Positions 1 to 7,648 of a stretch of 40,030 nucleotides of DNA are shown piece by piece (within the stretch, counting starts at the first letter, position 1; every line of letters starts with the position of its first letter). The DNA is taken from assembly GCF_000313755.1 (NCBI RefSeq), contig NZ_AMZB01000078.1:1-40030 (forward strand), in the 5' to 3' direction. A program made the position numbers and the translations under genes. A model generated the notes under the pieces. It was given only the letters and a program-made list of their open reading frames with translations. It did no database searches and was not told where the DNA came from. This DNA comes from Pseudomonas nitroreducens TX1. Lineage in GTDB: Bacteria > Pseudomonadota > Gammaproteobacteria > Pseudomonadales > Pseudomonadaceae.

Positions 1-25
1 TCCTAGGCCACTAGACGAAGGGGAC
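1..25 (-). tRNA. tRNA-Glu, 5' part only (runs off the left edge)
   Basis: Read on the minus strand from 25 to 1, the sequence starts GTCCCCTTCGTCTAG and continues into a D-arm. This is the characteristic 5' end of bacterial tRNA-Glu (acceptor strand GTCCCCT, then the D-stem). Only the acceptor 5' strand and D-arm lie in the window, so the anticodon is not visible and the Glu identity rests on the 5' part. A strong promoter faces it at 98-126. Confidence 0.85.
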
Positions 26-97
26 GCGGCCCGGAACTTAACATCTTTCCGACTTCGTCGCTCCGGCATTCCTGCGTTTCGCGTCGAAGTGGCGCGC

Positions 98-126
98 ATT
101 CTAGGGAGGCTTTGGAGGGTCGTCAA
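98..126 (-). promoter_or_regulatory. sigma-70 promoter of tRNA-Glu
   Basis: On the minus strand TTGACG (126-121) and TAGAAT (103-98) are separated by exactly 17 bp and followed by a GC-rich GCGCGCC discriminator, as in stable-RNA promoters under stringent control. It points to the tRNA-Glu whose 5' end is at 25, which leaves a short precursor leader. Confidence 0.8.
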
Positions 127-241
127 CCCTTCAAAGAAATTTTTTTTAAATCAAAGACTTCTGAGTAAAAACTGAGCTTCCGCTATCAGCGGTATCACTA
201 AGACATTACACTCGCGGAAAAAGCATCCGGAGCACTCCACG

Positions 242-1012
242 GTGTCGCCAATCGTCATTACGGTCCTGGTTCTCGTCGGTATCGCCCTGCTGGTCGCCAT
301 CGGCTACATCAATCACCTGGTGGAGAACCGCAAGCTTGAGCAGGCTCGTCTGAAGGCCGATCTGTCAGATCGCTGCCGGCGCTGCGCCGATGTCTCCGAG
401 TCCCTGCCCGGCCAGTTCATGTCGCCGGCGCTGAAGTTGCTGCTCAGCGGCTTCGAGCTGAAGCTCGGCGAACGCCTGCTCGCGGTCGACAAGCAGAACG
501 CTGCGCTGAGGCAGCGCCTGGAAGAGCTGCGCGGCCTGGTTGCCAAGGGAGACAGCATCCCGGTGAAGAATGCGCCGCAGCCGATCCTCACCGAAGCCAA
601 GGCCAAGGACGTGCGCTTCCTTTTCGAAGCGCTGCACGCCCAGCTCACCCGCTGCGCCCAGGACAACATGCTGCCGCAGGCCGAAGCGAAGAAGTGGGTG
701 AAGGAAATCCGCCATCTGCTCACCCTCCTTCATATAGAGTTCTTCGGCAACCTGGGCCAGCAAGCGCTGCAGCAGGGCCAGCCCCGGCAGGCACGCCTGG
801 CTTTCGAGCGCGGCGCGCAGTACCTGCATAAGCAACCGGAAATCGGCCGCTACCAGGCGCAGCTCAAGCACATGGAAGCCCAACTGGCCCATGCCAACGC
901 CCTGGTGCTGGAAACCTCCCAGCCCGTACCGGACGAACCCAGCGAACTGGGCGACGGCCTCAAGGCACTGGACGAAGACGATATCTGGAAGAAGAAGAAC
1001 CTTTACGACTGA
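242..1012 (+). CDS. Membrane-anchored protein of unknown function
   Basis: This is a 256-residue protein starting at GTG 242, with GGAG about 10 bases upstream. Residues 4-24 form one hydrophobic N-terminal helix, followed by charged sequence with coiled-coil character (about 27-40 and 75-105), so the body probably lies in the cytoplasm as a single-pass inner-membrane protein. The region around residues 165-220 (LGQQALQQGQPRQARLAFER, then further helices) looks like TPR-type helical hairpins. A tail of acidic residues follows. I do not recognise a named family. By position it matches the conserved hypothetical gene next to the GST in P. aeruginosa. A GTG start is uncommon here, but no better in-frame ATG precedes the membrane helix. 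It is read away from tRNA-Glu. Confidence 0.75.
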   Translation: MSPIVITVLVLVGIALLVAIGYINHLVENRKLEQARLKADLSDRCRRCADVSESLPGQFMSPALKLLLSGFELKLGERLLAVDKQNAALRQRLEELRGLVAKGDSIPVKNAPQPILTEAKAKDVRFLFEALHAQLTRCAQDNMLPQAEAKKWVKEIRHLLTLLHIEFFGNLGQQALQQGQPRQARLAFERGAQYLHKQPEIGRYQAQLKHMEAQLAHANALVLETSQPVPDEPSELGDGLKALDEDDIWKKKNLYD

Positions 1013-1060
1013 TCCATCGTCGAACCAAAACCCCGGCCACCTTTGCCCCAGGAGCCTTGC

Positions 1061-1723
1061 ATGAGCCTCGTCGTCTTCGGCGCCCCGCTGTCCCCCTTCG
1101 TTCGCAAGGTCCGCCTGTTCGCGGCCGAGAAAGGCTTCGACTACCAGCTGGAGAACGTCAACCCGTTCAACCAGCCCGACTGGTACCGCGAACTGAACCC
1201 GCTGCGCCGCGTGCCGGCGATCCGCGACGGCGATTTCACCCTCGCCGACTCCAGCGTCATCTGCCACTACCTGGAAGACCGCGACCCGCAACGCGCCCCG
1301 CTGTGCGGCACGGGCGCCGAATCCCGCGCGCGGATCAACTGGCTGGAAAAATACGCCGACTATGAGCTGGCCCCGCTGACCACCTTCACCGTATTCCGCA
1401 ATCGTCTGCTCAAACCGCTGATGGGCAAGGTCTGCGATGAAGTGGCCGTAAAAGGCGCGATGCAGGAAAAGCTTCCGGAGCACTTCGATTACCTGGAGAA
1501 GTGCCTGGGCGAACAGCAGTGGTTCGTCGACGACCGCTTCAGCCTCGCCGACATCGCCATGGCCTGCCAGCTGGTGAACCTGCGTCACGGCGGGGAAGCG
1601 CTGGATGCCCAGCGCTGGCCGAGGCTGGCTGCGCATTTCGAGCGCACCCTGGCCCGCCCTGCCCTGGCGGAGATCGTCCAGGGCGAATTGCAGATCATCG
1701 CCAAGATCATGGCCAAGCGCTGA
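1061..1723 (+). CDS. Glutathione S-transferase family protein
   Basis: The 220-residue protein has a thioredoxin-fold N-terminal domain (1 to about 80) and an all-helical C-terminal domain. SPFVRKVR near residues 9-16 is the active-site region with a Ser at the position used to activate glutathione. RRVPAI holds the cis-proline that contacts glutathione, and ADSSVICHYLED is the conserved DS pair for the gamma-glutamyl group. It probably conjugates or reduces electrophiles with glutathione in the cytoplasm; the substrate cannot be read from sequence. The ATG at 1061 has AGGAG eight bases upstream and is preferred over an upstream in-frame TTG at 1043. It lies 48 bp after the previous gene on the same strand, so the two may share a transcript. 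Confidence 0.9.
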   Translation: MSLVVFGAPLSPFVRKVRLFAAEKGFDYQLENVNPFNQPDWYRELNPLRRVPAIRDGDFTLADSSVICHYLEDRDPQRAPLCGTGAESRARINWLEKYADYELAPLTTFTVFRNRLLKPLMGKVCDEVAVKGAMQEKLPEHFDYLEKCLGEQQWFVDDRFSLADIAMACQLVNLRHGGEALDAQRWPRLAAHFERTLARPALAEIVQGELQIIAKIMAKR

Positions 1724-1791
1724 GCAGATCCCGCGCCAGCAGCCGACGGCGTTATCCGCTCCTGCTGGCACTGCACGGTGTCACCGAGGGA

Positions 1792-1815
1792 GTAGGAGCG
1801 GACTCCGTCCGCGAT
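1792..1815 (+). repeat. REP-type palindromic element
   Basis: GTAGGAGCGG followed by a short hairpin (GCGGAC-TCC-GTCCGC, 1798-1812) is the typical Pseudomonas REP head and stem. A degenerate inverted partner (CCGCTCCTGC, 1757-1766) precedes it, so this may be a worn REPIN between two genes. Confidence 0.65.
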
Positions 1816-1852
1816 GGGTTCGCATCGCTCCGGCCACCCGCGCGACCACATG

Positions 1853-1879
1853 AAAAAGTCCCGCCGAGGCGGGGCTTTT
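1853..1879. terminator. Bidirectional rho-independent terminator
   Basis: An A-run, a GC-rich hairpin (GTCCCGCC / GGCGGGGC) and a T-run lie between the GST gene and the convergent msrC gene. The symmetry lets it serve both strands. Confidence 0.8.
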
Positions 1880-1895
1880 GCTTACCCGGACACCC

Positions 1896-2378
1896 TCAGC
1901 AGTCGGACAGACGCAGGAATATCTCCGCCAGCCGCTCGATACCGGCCTGGTCCTCTTCGCTGAAACGGCCAACCTTCGGGCTGTCCAGGTCCAGCACGCC
2001 GATCAGGCGGCCGTCCTTCACCAGCGGCACCACCAGTTCGCTGTTGGAGGCGCTGTCGCAGGCAATGTGGCCCGGGAAGGCATGCACATCTTCCACACGC
2101 TGGGTTTCACGGGTTCGCGCCGCTGCGCCGCACACGCCCTTGCTGAAGGGAATGCGCACGCAGGCGACCTTGCCCTGGAAGGGGCCGAGCACCAGTTCTT
2201 CATCGCGGTTCAGGTAGAAACCGGCCCAATTCAGGTCCGCCAGCTCGTTGAACAGGAACGCGGAAAACTGCGAGGCATTGGCGATGAAGTCGCGCTCGTC
2301 GGCGAACAGCGACTCCGCCTGGGCGGCCAGCAGCGCATAGCCGTCAAGGCCGGCGCCGGCCTGTTGCAGATCGATCAT
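1896..2378 (-). CDS. msrC: Free methionine-(R)-sulfoxide reductase (GAF domain)
   Basis: This 160-residue protein is a single GAF domain. fRMsr reduces free methionine-R-sulfoxide with thioredoxin as electron donor. Cys73, Cys83 and Cys107 have the same spacing (10 and 24) as the catalytic and resolving cysteines Cys84, Cys94 and Cys118 of E. coli YebR/MsrC, as I recall them. The context IPFSKGVCG is typical of the family. The ATG at 2378 overlaps the stop of the upstream ATPase gene (ATGA) and has AGGAG about eight bases upstream. A longer in-frame start would run into the ATPase gene and is rejected. With msrB at 7 kb it covers both free and protein-bound Met-R-sulfoxide. Confidence 0.92.
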   Translation of the reverse strand: MIDLQQAGAGLDGYALLAAQAESLFADERDFIANASQFSAFLFNELADLNWAGFYLNRDEELVLGPFQGKVACVRIPFSKGVCGAAARTRETQRVEDVHAFPGHIACDSASNSELVVPLVKDGRLIGVLDLDSPKVGRFSEEDQAGIERLAEIFLRLSDC

Positions 2379-3271
2379 GGGGTTTCTCCTTCCAGCAATT
2401 GTCGGCCCACCCAGTAGCGGGCGAATTGATAGGCACAACGGCCATTACGGTTGCCGCGCCCAAGCGCCCAGCGGATGGCTTCCTTCTCCAGTTCCTCGTT
2501 CCAGGCCCAGGCGCTGAGCCCGGACTTCTGCGCGAGCGCCTCGACCCAGTGGCGCACCACGCTGAGGAAATGCTCCTGAGTGAAGGGATAGAAGGACAGC
2601 CACAGGCCGAAGCGGTCGGACAGGGCGATCTTGTCTTCGACGGCCTCGTTGGGGTGCAACTCGCCGTCGACCATCTTCCAGTTCTCGTTGTCGCTCTGCT
2701 TTTCCGACACCAGATGGCGGCGATTGGACGTGGCATACAGCAGCACGTTGTCCGGCGCCTGTTCCAGCGAGCCGTCGAGTACGCTTTTGAGGACGCGGAA
2801 ATCGCCCTCGCCCGCGTCGAACGACAAGTCATCGCAGAACAGCACGAAGCGTTGCGGCAGGCCCTGGATCTGCTCGACCACACGCGGCAGGTCGGCCAGG
2901 TGGTCGCGCTCGATCTCGATCAGACGCAGCCCCTCCCCGGCCAGCTCCGCCAACAGCGCGCGCACCAGAGAGGACTTGCCGGTGCCGCGGGCGCCCCATA
3001 GCAAAGCGTGATTGGCCGGCTGGCCGACCACGAACTGGCGGGTATTGCGCTCCAGTTGCTCGCGCTGTCGATCGACGCCCAGCAGGTCGTCCAGGCGCAG
3101 GTCGAGGCTGACCTTCAGCGGCTGCAGGTAGCCGCTGCGGCCGTCATGGTGCCAGCGCGCCGCCAGGCTGTGCTGCCAGTCCACTGTTTCGCGGAGCGCA
3201 GGCAGCAAAGGCTCCAGGCGTGCCATCAGCGCTTCGGCGCGCACAAGAAAATCGTTCAGACGGGAATCCAC
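2375..3271 (-). CDS. DUF815-type P-loop ATPase
   Basis: The 298-residue AAA-type protein has a Walker A motif (GARGTGKSS) and a Walker B motif (RFVLFCDDLSFD). An N-terminal helical region is followed by a stretch on binding to a DLLG segment, as in the DUF815 family. The cellular role is not established. The start is the GTG at 3271, with GGAG six bases upstream; an in-frame TTG at 3319 has no good ribosome site. The gene overlaps msrC by 4 bp, so the two are translationally coupled, though I see no known functional link. It is divergent from sagS, with about 150 bp between the two starts. Confidence 0.85.
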   Translation of the reverse strand: MDSRLNDFLVRAEALMARLEPLLPALRETVDWQHSLAARWHHDGRSGYLQPLKVSLDLRLDDLLGVDRQREQLERNTRQFVVGQPANHALLWGARGTGKSSLVRALLAELAGEGLRLIEIERDHLADLPRVVEQIQGLPQRFVLFCDDLSFDAGEGDFRVLKSVLDGSLEQAPDNVLLYATSNRRHLVSEKQSDNENWKMVDGELHPNEAVEDKIALSDRFGLWLSFYPFTQEHFLSVVRHWVEALAQKSGLSAWAWNEELEKEAIRWALGRGNRNGRCAYQFARYWVGRQLLEGETP

Positions 3272-3424
3272 GCGAGTCTCCAGGCTTTTCAGGGGAAAGT
3301 CTCCAGGCGCAACACCCAAGCGTCAGGCCTGGGAATTTCTTCGCCTTCGGGCTATCCCGACAGACGGTTCCGATGGGCTATGCTACGCCGCAGGAAAGCT
3401 TCTGCGAGGCGACACTCCGCAACC

Positions 3425-5761
3425 ATGGATATTGCGCTCACACATCGCCTCTCGTTCAAGCAGGCCAGCCTGACGGTGCTGGTGGCGTTCATCCTGGGCA
3501 CCTTGCTGAGCCTCATCCAGGTAGGCGTCGATTATGCCAGCCAGGACGCCTCCATCAACCGCGAAGTGCGCGCCCTGCTGGACGTCAGCCACAATCCGGC
3601 CGCACGCATCGCCTACAACATCGACGCCGAACTGGCCCAGGAGCTGGTGGTAGGACTGCTGCGCTCGCCCGCGGTGATCCGCGCCGAGATCATCGACAAC
3701 GCCAATGTGCCCCTGGCCAGCGCCGACCGGCCTCCGGCAGAAAGCCACCTGCGCGGCCTGAGCGATTTCCTTTTCGGCGAGCAGCGCACCTACGAGGAGC
3801 CGCTGTTCGTCGACCACGCCCCCGCCGAATCCCTTGGCGTTCTGCGGCTGGAGATCGACACCTTTGTCTTCGGCAACGACTTCCTGCGCCGCGCCGGGAT
3901 GACCTTCCTCTCCGGCTTCGTGCGCAGCCTGATGCTCTCGCTGATCCTGCTGGTGCTCTTCTATGCGTTGCTGACCAAGCCGCTGGTGAGCCTGATCGAA
4001 GCCCTATCCCGCCATGACCCGCGCTCGCCCTCGCGCTTGCGCCTGCCCTGCCCGCGTGGCCATGAGCGCGACGAGATCGGCGTGCTGGTGGAGGTCACCA
4101 ATCGCCAGCTCAACCGCATCTCGGTGGAGATGGAACAGCGCCGCGAAGCCGAAGACCGCCTGACCCAGTACCTGGAAGAGCTGGAAAGCATAGTCGCGGC
4201 AAGAACGGCCGAACTGAAGGCAGCCAACGCGCGCCTGACCCTGTCCAACCAGGAACTGGAACAGGCGCGACAGACCGCCCTGGCCATGGCCCAGGCGCGC
4301 GGCAACTTCCTGGCCAACATGAGCCACGAAATCCGCACGCCGCTCAACGGCCTGCTGGGCATGCTGGGCCTGGCGCTGGACGGCCCGCTGACCGCCGAGC
4401 AGCGCCAGCAGCTGTCGATAGCCCACGACTCGGGCAAGGTGCTGGTGGAGCTGCTCAACGACGTGCTCGACCTGTCCAAGTTCGAGGCCGGCCAACTGGA
4501 GCTGGAGCAGATTCCCTTCGACCTCGGCACCCTGGTGGAGGACACCGCCAGCCTGCTCTCGCAGAATGCAGGTCCTGCGGTGGAACTCACCTGCCTGATC
4601 AGCTCGCAACTGCCGGCACAGCTTTCCGGCGACCCGACGCGGGTGCGCCAGGTGGTCAGCAACCTGCTCTCCAACGCCCTCAAGTTCACCCGCTTCGGCC
4701 GCGTGGACGTGCGCGTCGAACCACTGGGCGGTGGAACCCGGGAGCAAGGTGTGCGCATCAGCGTGCGCGACACCGGTATCGGCGTGGCGCCCGAGGCCCT
4801 GCAGAAGATTTTCCAACCCTTCACCCAGGCCGATGCCGGTATCGCCCGCCAGTACGGCGGAACCGGGTTGGGCCTGGCGCTCACGCGCAAGCTCTGCGAG
4901 GCGATGAAGGGCGAGCTGAGCGTCACCTCCGAGCCAGGCCTGGGCAGCGAGTTCATCGTCACCCTGCCCTTGCGGGCACTGGAGCCGTCACAACCGCTGG
5001 CGAAACTGCACGGCAAGCTCATCGTGCAATGTTCTGCCGGCAGCGGCCTGGCCGCACTGCTGCAGAACTGGCTGCCGGAATGGGGCGTGGACTACCAGCG
5101 TCTGGACATCGACGAGAGCCTCGCCGGCGTGGAACTGGACGCACTGCTGTCGGATTGCCCGGACTGCCTGGTGGTGCTGCGCCAGAACGTCACCAAGCCG
5201 GTGCTGCTGGTGACGGCCTACGGCAACTTCCTCGAACCCGAACTGGCCCAGCGCCTCGCCCCCCTGCGACAACTGGCGCGGCCGTTGTCCCGCGCGGTGC
5301 TCTACCAGGCGCTGAAGCAGGCCTTCGAGCATCAGCCGCTGCCCTCATCGAAGACCACTGGCACCCCCTCGCAGGAGCAGTTCTCGGCGCGCGTGCTGCT
5401 GGTTGAAGACAACCCCGTCAACCAACTGGTCGCGCGCGGCCTTTTACAGAAGCTGGGTTGTCAGGTAGGCATCGCCATCAACGGCGAAGAGGCGCTGAAA
5501 CAACTGGACAGCAGCGAATTCGACCTGGTGCTGATGGACTGCAACATGCCAGTGATGGACGGTTACCAGGCTACCCGCGAAATCCGCGAGAGCGGCCGCT
5601 GGCCGGACTTGCCGGTGGTTGCCCTGACCGCCAACGCCCTGCCGGAGGAACGCGAGCGCTGCCGCGCCGCCGGCATGGACGACTACCTGGCCAAACCCTT
5701 CCACCGCGACGAGCTCGCAGCCATCCTCGAGCGCTGGGCCGGCCCCCAGGCGCGCAGCTGA
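3425..5761 (+). CDS. sagS: Hybrid sensor histidine kinase SagS
   Basis: The 778-residue inner-membrane hybrid kinase has membrane helices at about 14-34 and 158-182 that flank a periplasmic sensor. A HAMP-like and coiled-coil linker follows, then HisKA with phosphoacceptor His301 (NMSHEIRTPLNG), and HATPase_c with the N box (SNLLSNALKF), DTGIG and GGTGLGL. The C-terminal receiver domain (about 656-776) has acidic pair Glu661/Asp662, phosphoacceptor Asp705 and Lys757. There is no HPt domain, so phosphate must pass to a separate HPt protein. In P. aeruginosa SagS (PA2824) feeds HptB and BfiSR and switches surface-attached cells to biofilm growth and tolerance. The ATG at 3425 directly precedes the first membrane helix; the open frame upstream overlaps the divergent ATPase. 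Its stop is 1 bp from the ospR stop. Confidence 0.92.
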   Translation: MDIALTHRLSFKQASLTVLVAFILGTLLSLIQVGVDYASQDASINREVRALLDVSHNPAARIAYNIDAELAQELVVGLLRSPAVIRAEIIDNANVPLASADRPPAESHLRGLSDFLFGEQRTYEEPLFVDHAPAESLGVLRLEIDTFVFGNDFLRRAGMTFLSGFVRSLMLSLILLVLFYALLTKPLVSLIEALSRHDPRSPSRLRLPCPRGHERDEIGVLVEVTNRQLNRISVEMEQRREAEDRLTQYLEELESIVAARTAELKAANARLTLSNQELEQARQTALAMAQARGNFLANMSHEIRTPLNGLLGMLGLALDGPLTAEQRQQLSIAHDSGKVLVELLNDVLDLSKFEAGQLELEQIPFDLGTLVEDTASLLSQNAGPAVELTCLISSQLPAQLSGDPTRVRQVVSNLLSNALKFTRFGRVDVRVEPLGGGTREQGVRISVRDTGIGVAPEALQKIFQPFTQADAGIARQYGGTGLGLALTRKLCEAMKGELSVTSEPGLGSEFIVTLPLRALEPSQPLAKLHGKLIVQCSAGSGLAALLQNWLPEWGVDYQRLDIDESLAGVELDALLSDCPDCLVVLRQNVTKPVLLVTAYGNFLEPELAQRLAPLRQLARPLSRAVLYQALKQAFEHQPLPSSKTTGTPSQEQFSARVLLVEDNPVNQLVARGLLQKLGCQVGIAINGEEALKQLDSSEFDLVLMDCNMPVMDGYQATREIRESGRWPDLPVVALTANALPEERERCRAAGMDDYLAKPFHRDELAAILERWAGPQARS

Positions 5762-5762
5762 T

Positions 5763-6233
5763 TCAGACGTCCAGTTTCGACAACTGCGCCAACAGGCTGT
5801 CCAGTTGCTCGCGCAGGCCATCGGTGACGCCCAGGTCTATGCCGCTTCGGCACAGTAGTTCCTCACGCAACGGCAGCACCTTCTCGCGCAATGCCATCCC
5901 TTCCGCCGTCAACCCCAGGTGTACTTCGCGCTCGTCATGCTGCGCCCGACGGCGCTGCACCAGGCCCAACTGCTGCAGACGCTTGAGCAACGGCGTGAGG
6001 GTGCCCGAGTCGAGCATCAGGCGCTCACCGAGCGTCTTCACCGACGGCTGCGGCGGCGGCTCGGCCTGCCACTCCCAGAGCACCAGCATCGCCAGGTACT
6101 GCGGGTAGGTCAGGCCAAGCGCCTCGAGCATCGGCCGATAGCCACGGATCACCGCGCGGGACACGGCATACAGGCGGAAGCACAGCTGGTTGTCCAGCTG
6201 CAGTTCGGCCGGCAGCGATACAGCGTCTTTCAT
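5763..6233 (-). CDS. ospR: MarR-family thiol-switch repressor OspR
   Basis: The 156-residue winged-helix protein is an OhrR/MarR-family regulator. Cys18 (LDNQLCF) and Cys128 are 110 residues apart, matching the Cys24/Cys134 redox pair I recall for P. aeruginosa OspR. The DNA-binding part includes LTPLLKRLQQLGLV and the wing HDEREVHL. OspR represses the adjacent gpx gene and affects pigment and quorum genes; oxidation of the cysteines releases DNA. The ATG at 6233 shares its A with the gpx stop (TGATG), so it is translated by coupling in one operon. The 36-bp palindrome at 6754-6789 is the probable operator. It is a paralogue of OhrR at 27160. Confidence 0.93.
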   Translation of the reverse strand: MKDAVSLPAELQLDNQLCFRLYAVSRAVIRGYRPMLEALGLTYPQYLAMLVLWEWQAEPPPQPSVKTLGERLMLDSGTLTPLLKRLQQLGLVQRRRAQHDEREVHLGLTAEGMALREKVLPLREELLCRSGIDLGVTDGLREQLDSLLAQLSKLDV

Positions 6234-6715
6234 CACAGCAGCGCTTCGATCTCGGCGGACAGTTGCTCGGGCTTGGTGGTCGGGGCGAAGCGCTTGATCA
6301 CCTTGCCATCCTGGCCGATGAGAAACTTGGTGAAGTTCCACTTGATGCCCTGGCTGCCCAGCAGGCCGGGGGCGCGCTTCTTCAGTTGCACATAGAGCGG
6401 GTGGGCCTCGGCGCCGTTGACGTCGATCTTCTTGAACAGCGGGAAGCTCACGCCGAAATTCAGCTCGCAGAACTGGGTGATCTCCCCTTCGTTGCCCGGC
6501 TCCTGCTTGCCGAACTGGTTGCAGGGGAAGCCGAGCACCACCAGGCCCTTGTCCTTGTACTGCCGCCAGAGCTTCTCCAGCCCCTTGTACTGCGGAGTGA
6601 AGCCGCACTGGCTGGCGGTGTTCACCACCAGCAGGGCCTTGCCGCCGAAGTCGGCGAGGGTCTTCTGTTCGCCCTTGATGGTGGTCACGGGAATGTTCAG
6701 CAGTGCATCGCTCAT
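6233..6715 (-). CDS. gpx: Glutathione peroxidase (Cys type)
   Basis: This 160-residue protein has a thioredoxin-like fold and reduces peroxides. The Cys-type active site is in [15 protein letters not shown]; further tetrad residues are the Gln in the LGFPCNQFG block and Trp/Asn in WNFTKFL. Cysteine replaces selenocysteine, as usual in bacteria, and such enzymes often use thioredoxin. There is no signal peptide, so it is probably cytoplasmic. The start at 6715 (MSDALLN) has GGAG nine bases upstream; an in-frame codon at 6748 would add 11 unconserved residues. It is the first gene of the gpx-ospR operon and is expected to be induced when OspR is oxidised. Confidence 0.93.
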   Translation of the reverse strand: MSDALLNIPVTTIKGEQKTLADFGGKALLVVNTASQCGFTPQYKGLEKLWRQYKDKGLVVLGFPCNQFGKQEPGNEGEITQFCELNFGVSFPLFKKIDVNGAEAHPLYVQLKKRAPGLLGSQGIKWNFTKFLIGQDGKVIKRFAPTTKPEQLSAEIEALL

Positions 6716-6753
6716 CGCAGATGGCTCCAGGGAAAGTGGGAAACCCAAGAGTA

Positions 6754-6789
6754 GTGATCAATTAAATTGCACGCAATTCAATTGATCAC
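6754..6789. promoter_or_regulatory. 36-bp palindromic operator, probable OspR site
   Basis: GTGATCAATT (6754-6763) mirrors AATTGATCAC (6780-6789), and inside it AATTGC-AC-GCAATT (6765-6778) is also symmetric. Only the pair 6764/6779 and the central AC break the dyad. It sits 39 bp before the gpx start, where the -35/-10 would be; TTGCGT-17-TACTCT on the minus strand is a possible promoter. The AATT-rich dyad fits OhrR/OspR-type operators. Assignment to OspR is inferred from position. Confidence 0.75.
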
Positions 6790-6836
6790 GAATCATCCAA
6801 TGAATGACCTGCTATCAGATCCGCACCGATGCCACT

Positions 6837-6914
6837 TGTAGGAGCGAGCGTGCTCGCGAACGGCCTTTCTGGGGGCAATGGTGCTGGGCGAGTTCGCGGG
6901 CAAGCTCGCTCCTT
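6837..6914. repeat. REPIN (two inverted REP elements)
   Basis: TGTAGGAGCGAGCGTGCTCG at 6837-6856 and its inverted partner GGGCAAGCTCGCTCCTT ending at 6914 flank about 30 bp of spacer. Paired inverted REPs of this kind are dispersed in intergenic regions of Pseudomonas by RAYT transposases. Confidence 0.75.
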
Positions 6915-6925
6915 CGAAGAGCCCC

Positions 6926-6954
6926 CAAAAAGAAAAGCCCGCCGGATGGCGGGC
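6926..6954 (-). terminator. Terminator of msrB
   Basis: On the minus strand the hairpin GCCCGCC-ATCC-GGCGGGC (6954-6937) runs into TTTTCTTTTT. It lies just after the msrB stop. Confidence 0.8.
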
Positions 6955-6961
6955 CTTGGGG

Positions 6962-7357
6962 TCACTCTTTCGGCACCAGTTTCAACGACGCCGAATTGAT
7001 GCAGTAACGCAGCCCGGTCGGCCGCGGACCGTCAGGGAAGACATGGCCCAGGTGCGCATCGCACTTGCCGCAGCGTACTTCAATGCGGTGCATGCCGTGA
7101 CTGAAGTCTTCCAGTTCCTTGACCACCTCGCCGTTCACCGGCTGGAAGTAGCTCGGCCAGCCGCTGCCGGAGTCGTACTTGGCGTCGGAGTCGAACAGCG
7201 CGGTGCCACAGCACACGCAGTGGTAGATGCCGGGCGTCTTGGTATCGTGGTATTCGCCGGTGAAGGCACGCTCGGTGCCGCCCAGCCGGCAGATGTGGAA
7301 CTGCTCGTCGGTGAGTTCGTCACGCCAGGAATCCAGGGGCTTTTCCAGCTTTTCCAT
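6962..7357 (-). CDS. msrB: Peptide methionine-(R)-S-oxide reductase MsrB
   Basis: The 131-residue protein repairs protein-bound methionine-R-sulfoxide with thioredoxin. Two CxxC zinc pairs (CVCC and [10 protein letters not shown]), the conserved SGSGWPSYF block and the catalytic RYCINSASL at the C-terminus are all present. The ATG at 7357 gives the conserved MEKLEKP start and has GGAGG six bases upstream. An in-frame ATG at 7444 would add 29 residues that do not resemble MsrB and is less likely. The gene is divergent from alaA. The ribosome site borders a 12-bp palindrome (7367-7378). Confidence 0.94.
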   Translation of the reverse strand: MEKLEKPLDSWRDELTDEQFHICRLGGTERAFTGEYHDTKTPGIYHCVCCGTALFDSDAKYDSGSGWPSYFQPVNGEVVKELEDFSHGMHRIEVRCGKCDAHLGHVFPDGPRPTGLRYCINSASLKLVPKE

Positions 7358-7366
7358 CGATCTGCC

Positions 7367-7378
7367 TCCATTAATGGA
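7367..7378. promoter_or_regulatory. 12-bp palindrome at the msrB ribosome-binding site
   Basis: TCCATTAATGGA is a perfect dyad whose minus-strand right end merges with the GGAGG of msrB. It could be a protein site or a weak RNA element. No function is shown by the sequence alone. Confidence 0.4.
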
Positions 7379-7576
7379 AAAAATGCCCGATGCCTCCTTT
7401 TCCGGGAATCGGGCCGCACGTATGATGCGCGTGGTTAACGTCATGTTCAGAATCTGCCGCACAGAGACATTCTCGCGATAGAAAAGCCTTAAAAGCTCTA
7501 ATTTTTCGAGAATTCCACTGTTTTCCTGTCGATTTTCAGGGTCGACGCCAGGGAAAAGCACTTCCGAACCACTCAT

Positions 7577-7606
7577 TTGACGCCAGTCTGTCACCCGCGT
7601 TACAGC
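7577..7606 (+). promoter_or_regulatory. Candidate sigma-70 promoter of alaA
   Basis: TTGACG (7577-7582) and TACAGC (7601-7606) are 18 bp apart and end 42 bp before the alaA start. The rest of the 291-bp msrB-alaA gap holds nothing else I can identify. Confidence 0.35.
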
Positions 7607-7648
7607 CTGCCAAGTCGCCGGCCGCGGACAATTTCGGAATCCCAGATC

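Noticed and set aside
365..1771. 468-codon minus-strand frame across the first two genes
   Set aside because: It spans two real genes and their gap in antisense and has no start signal.
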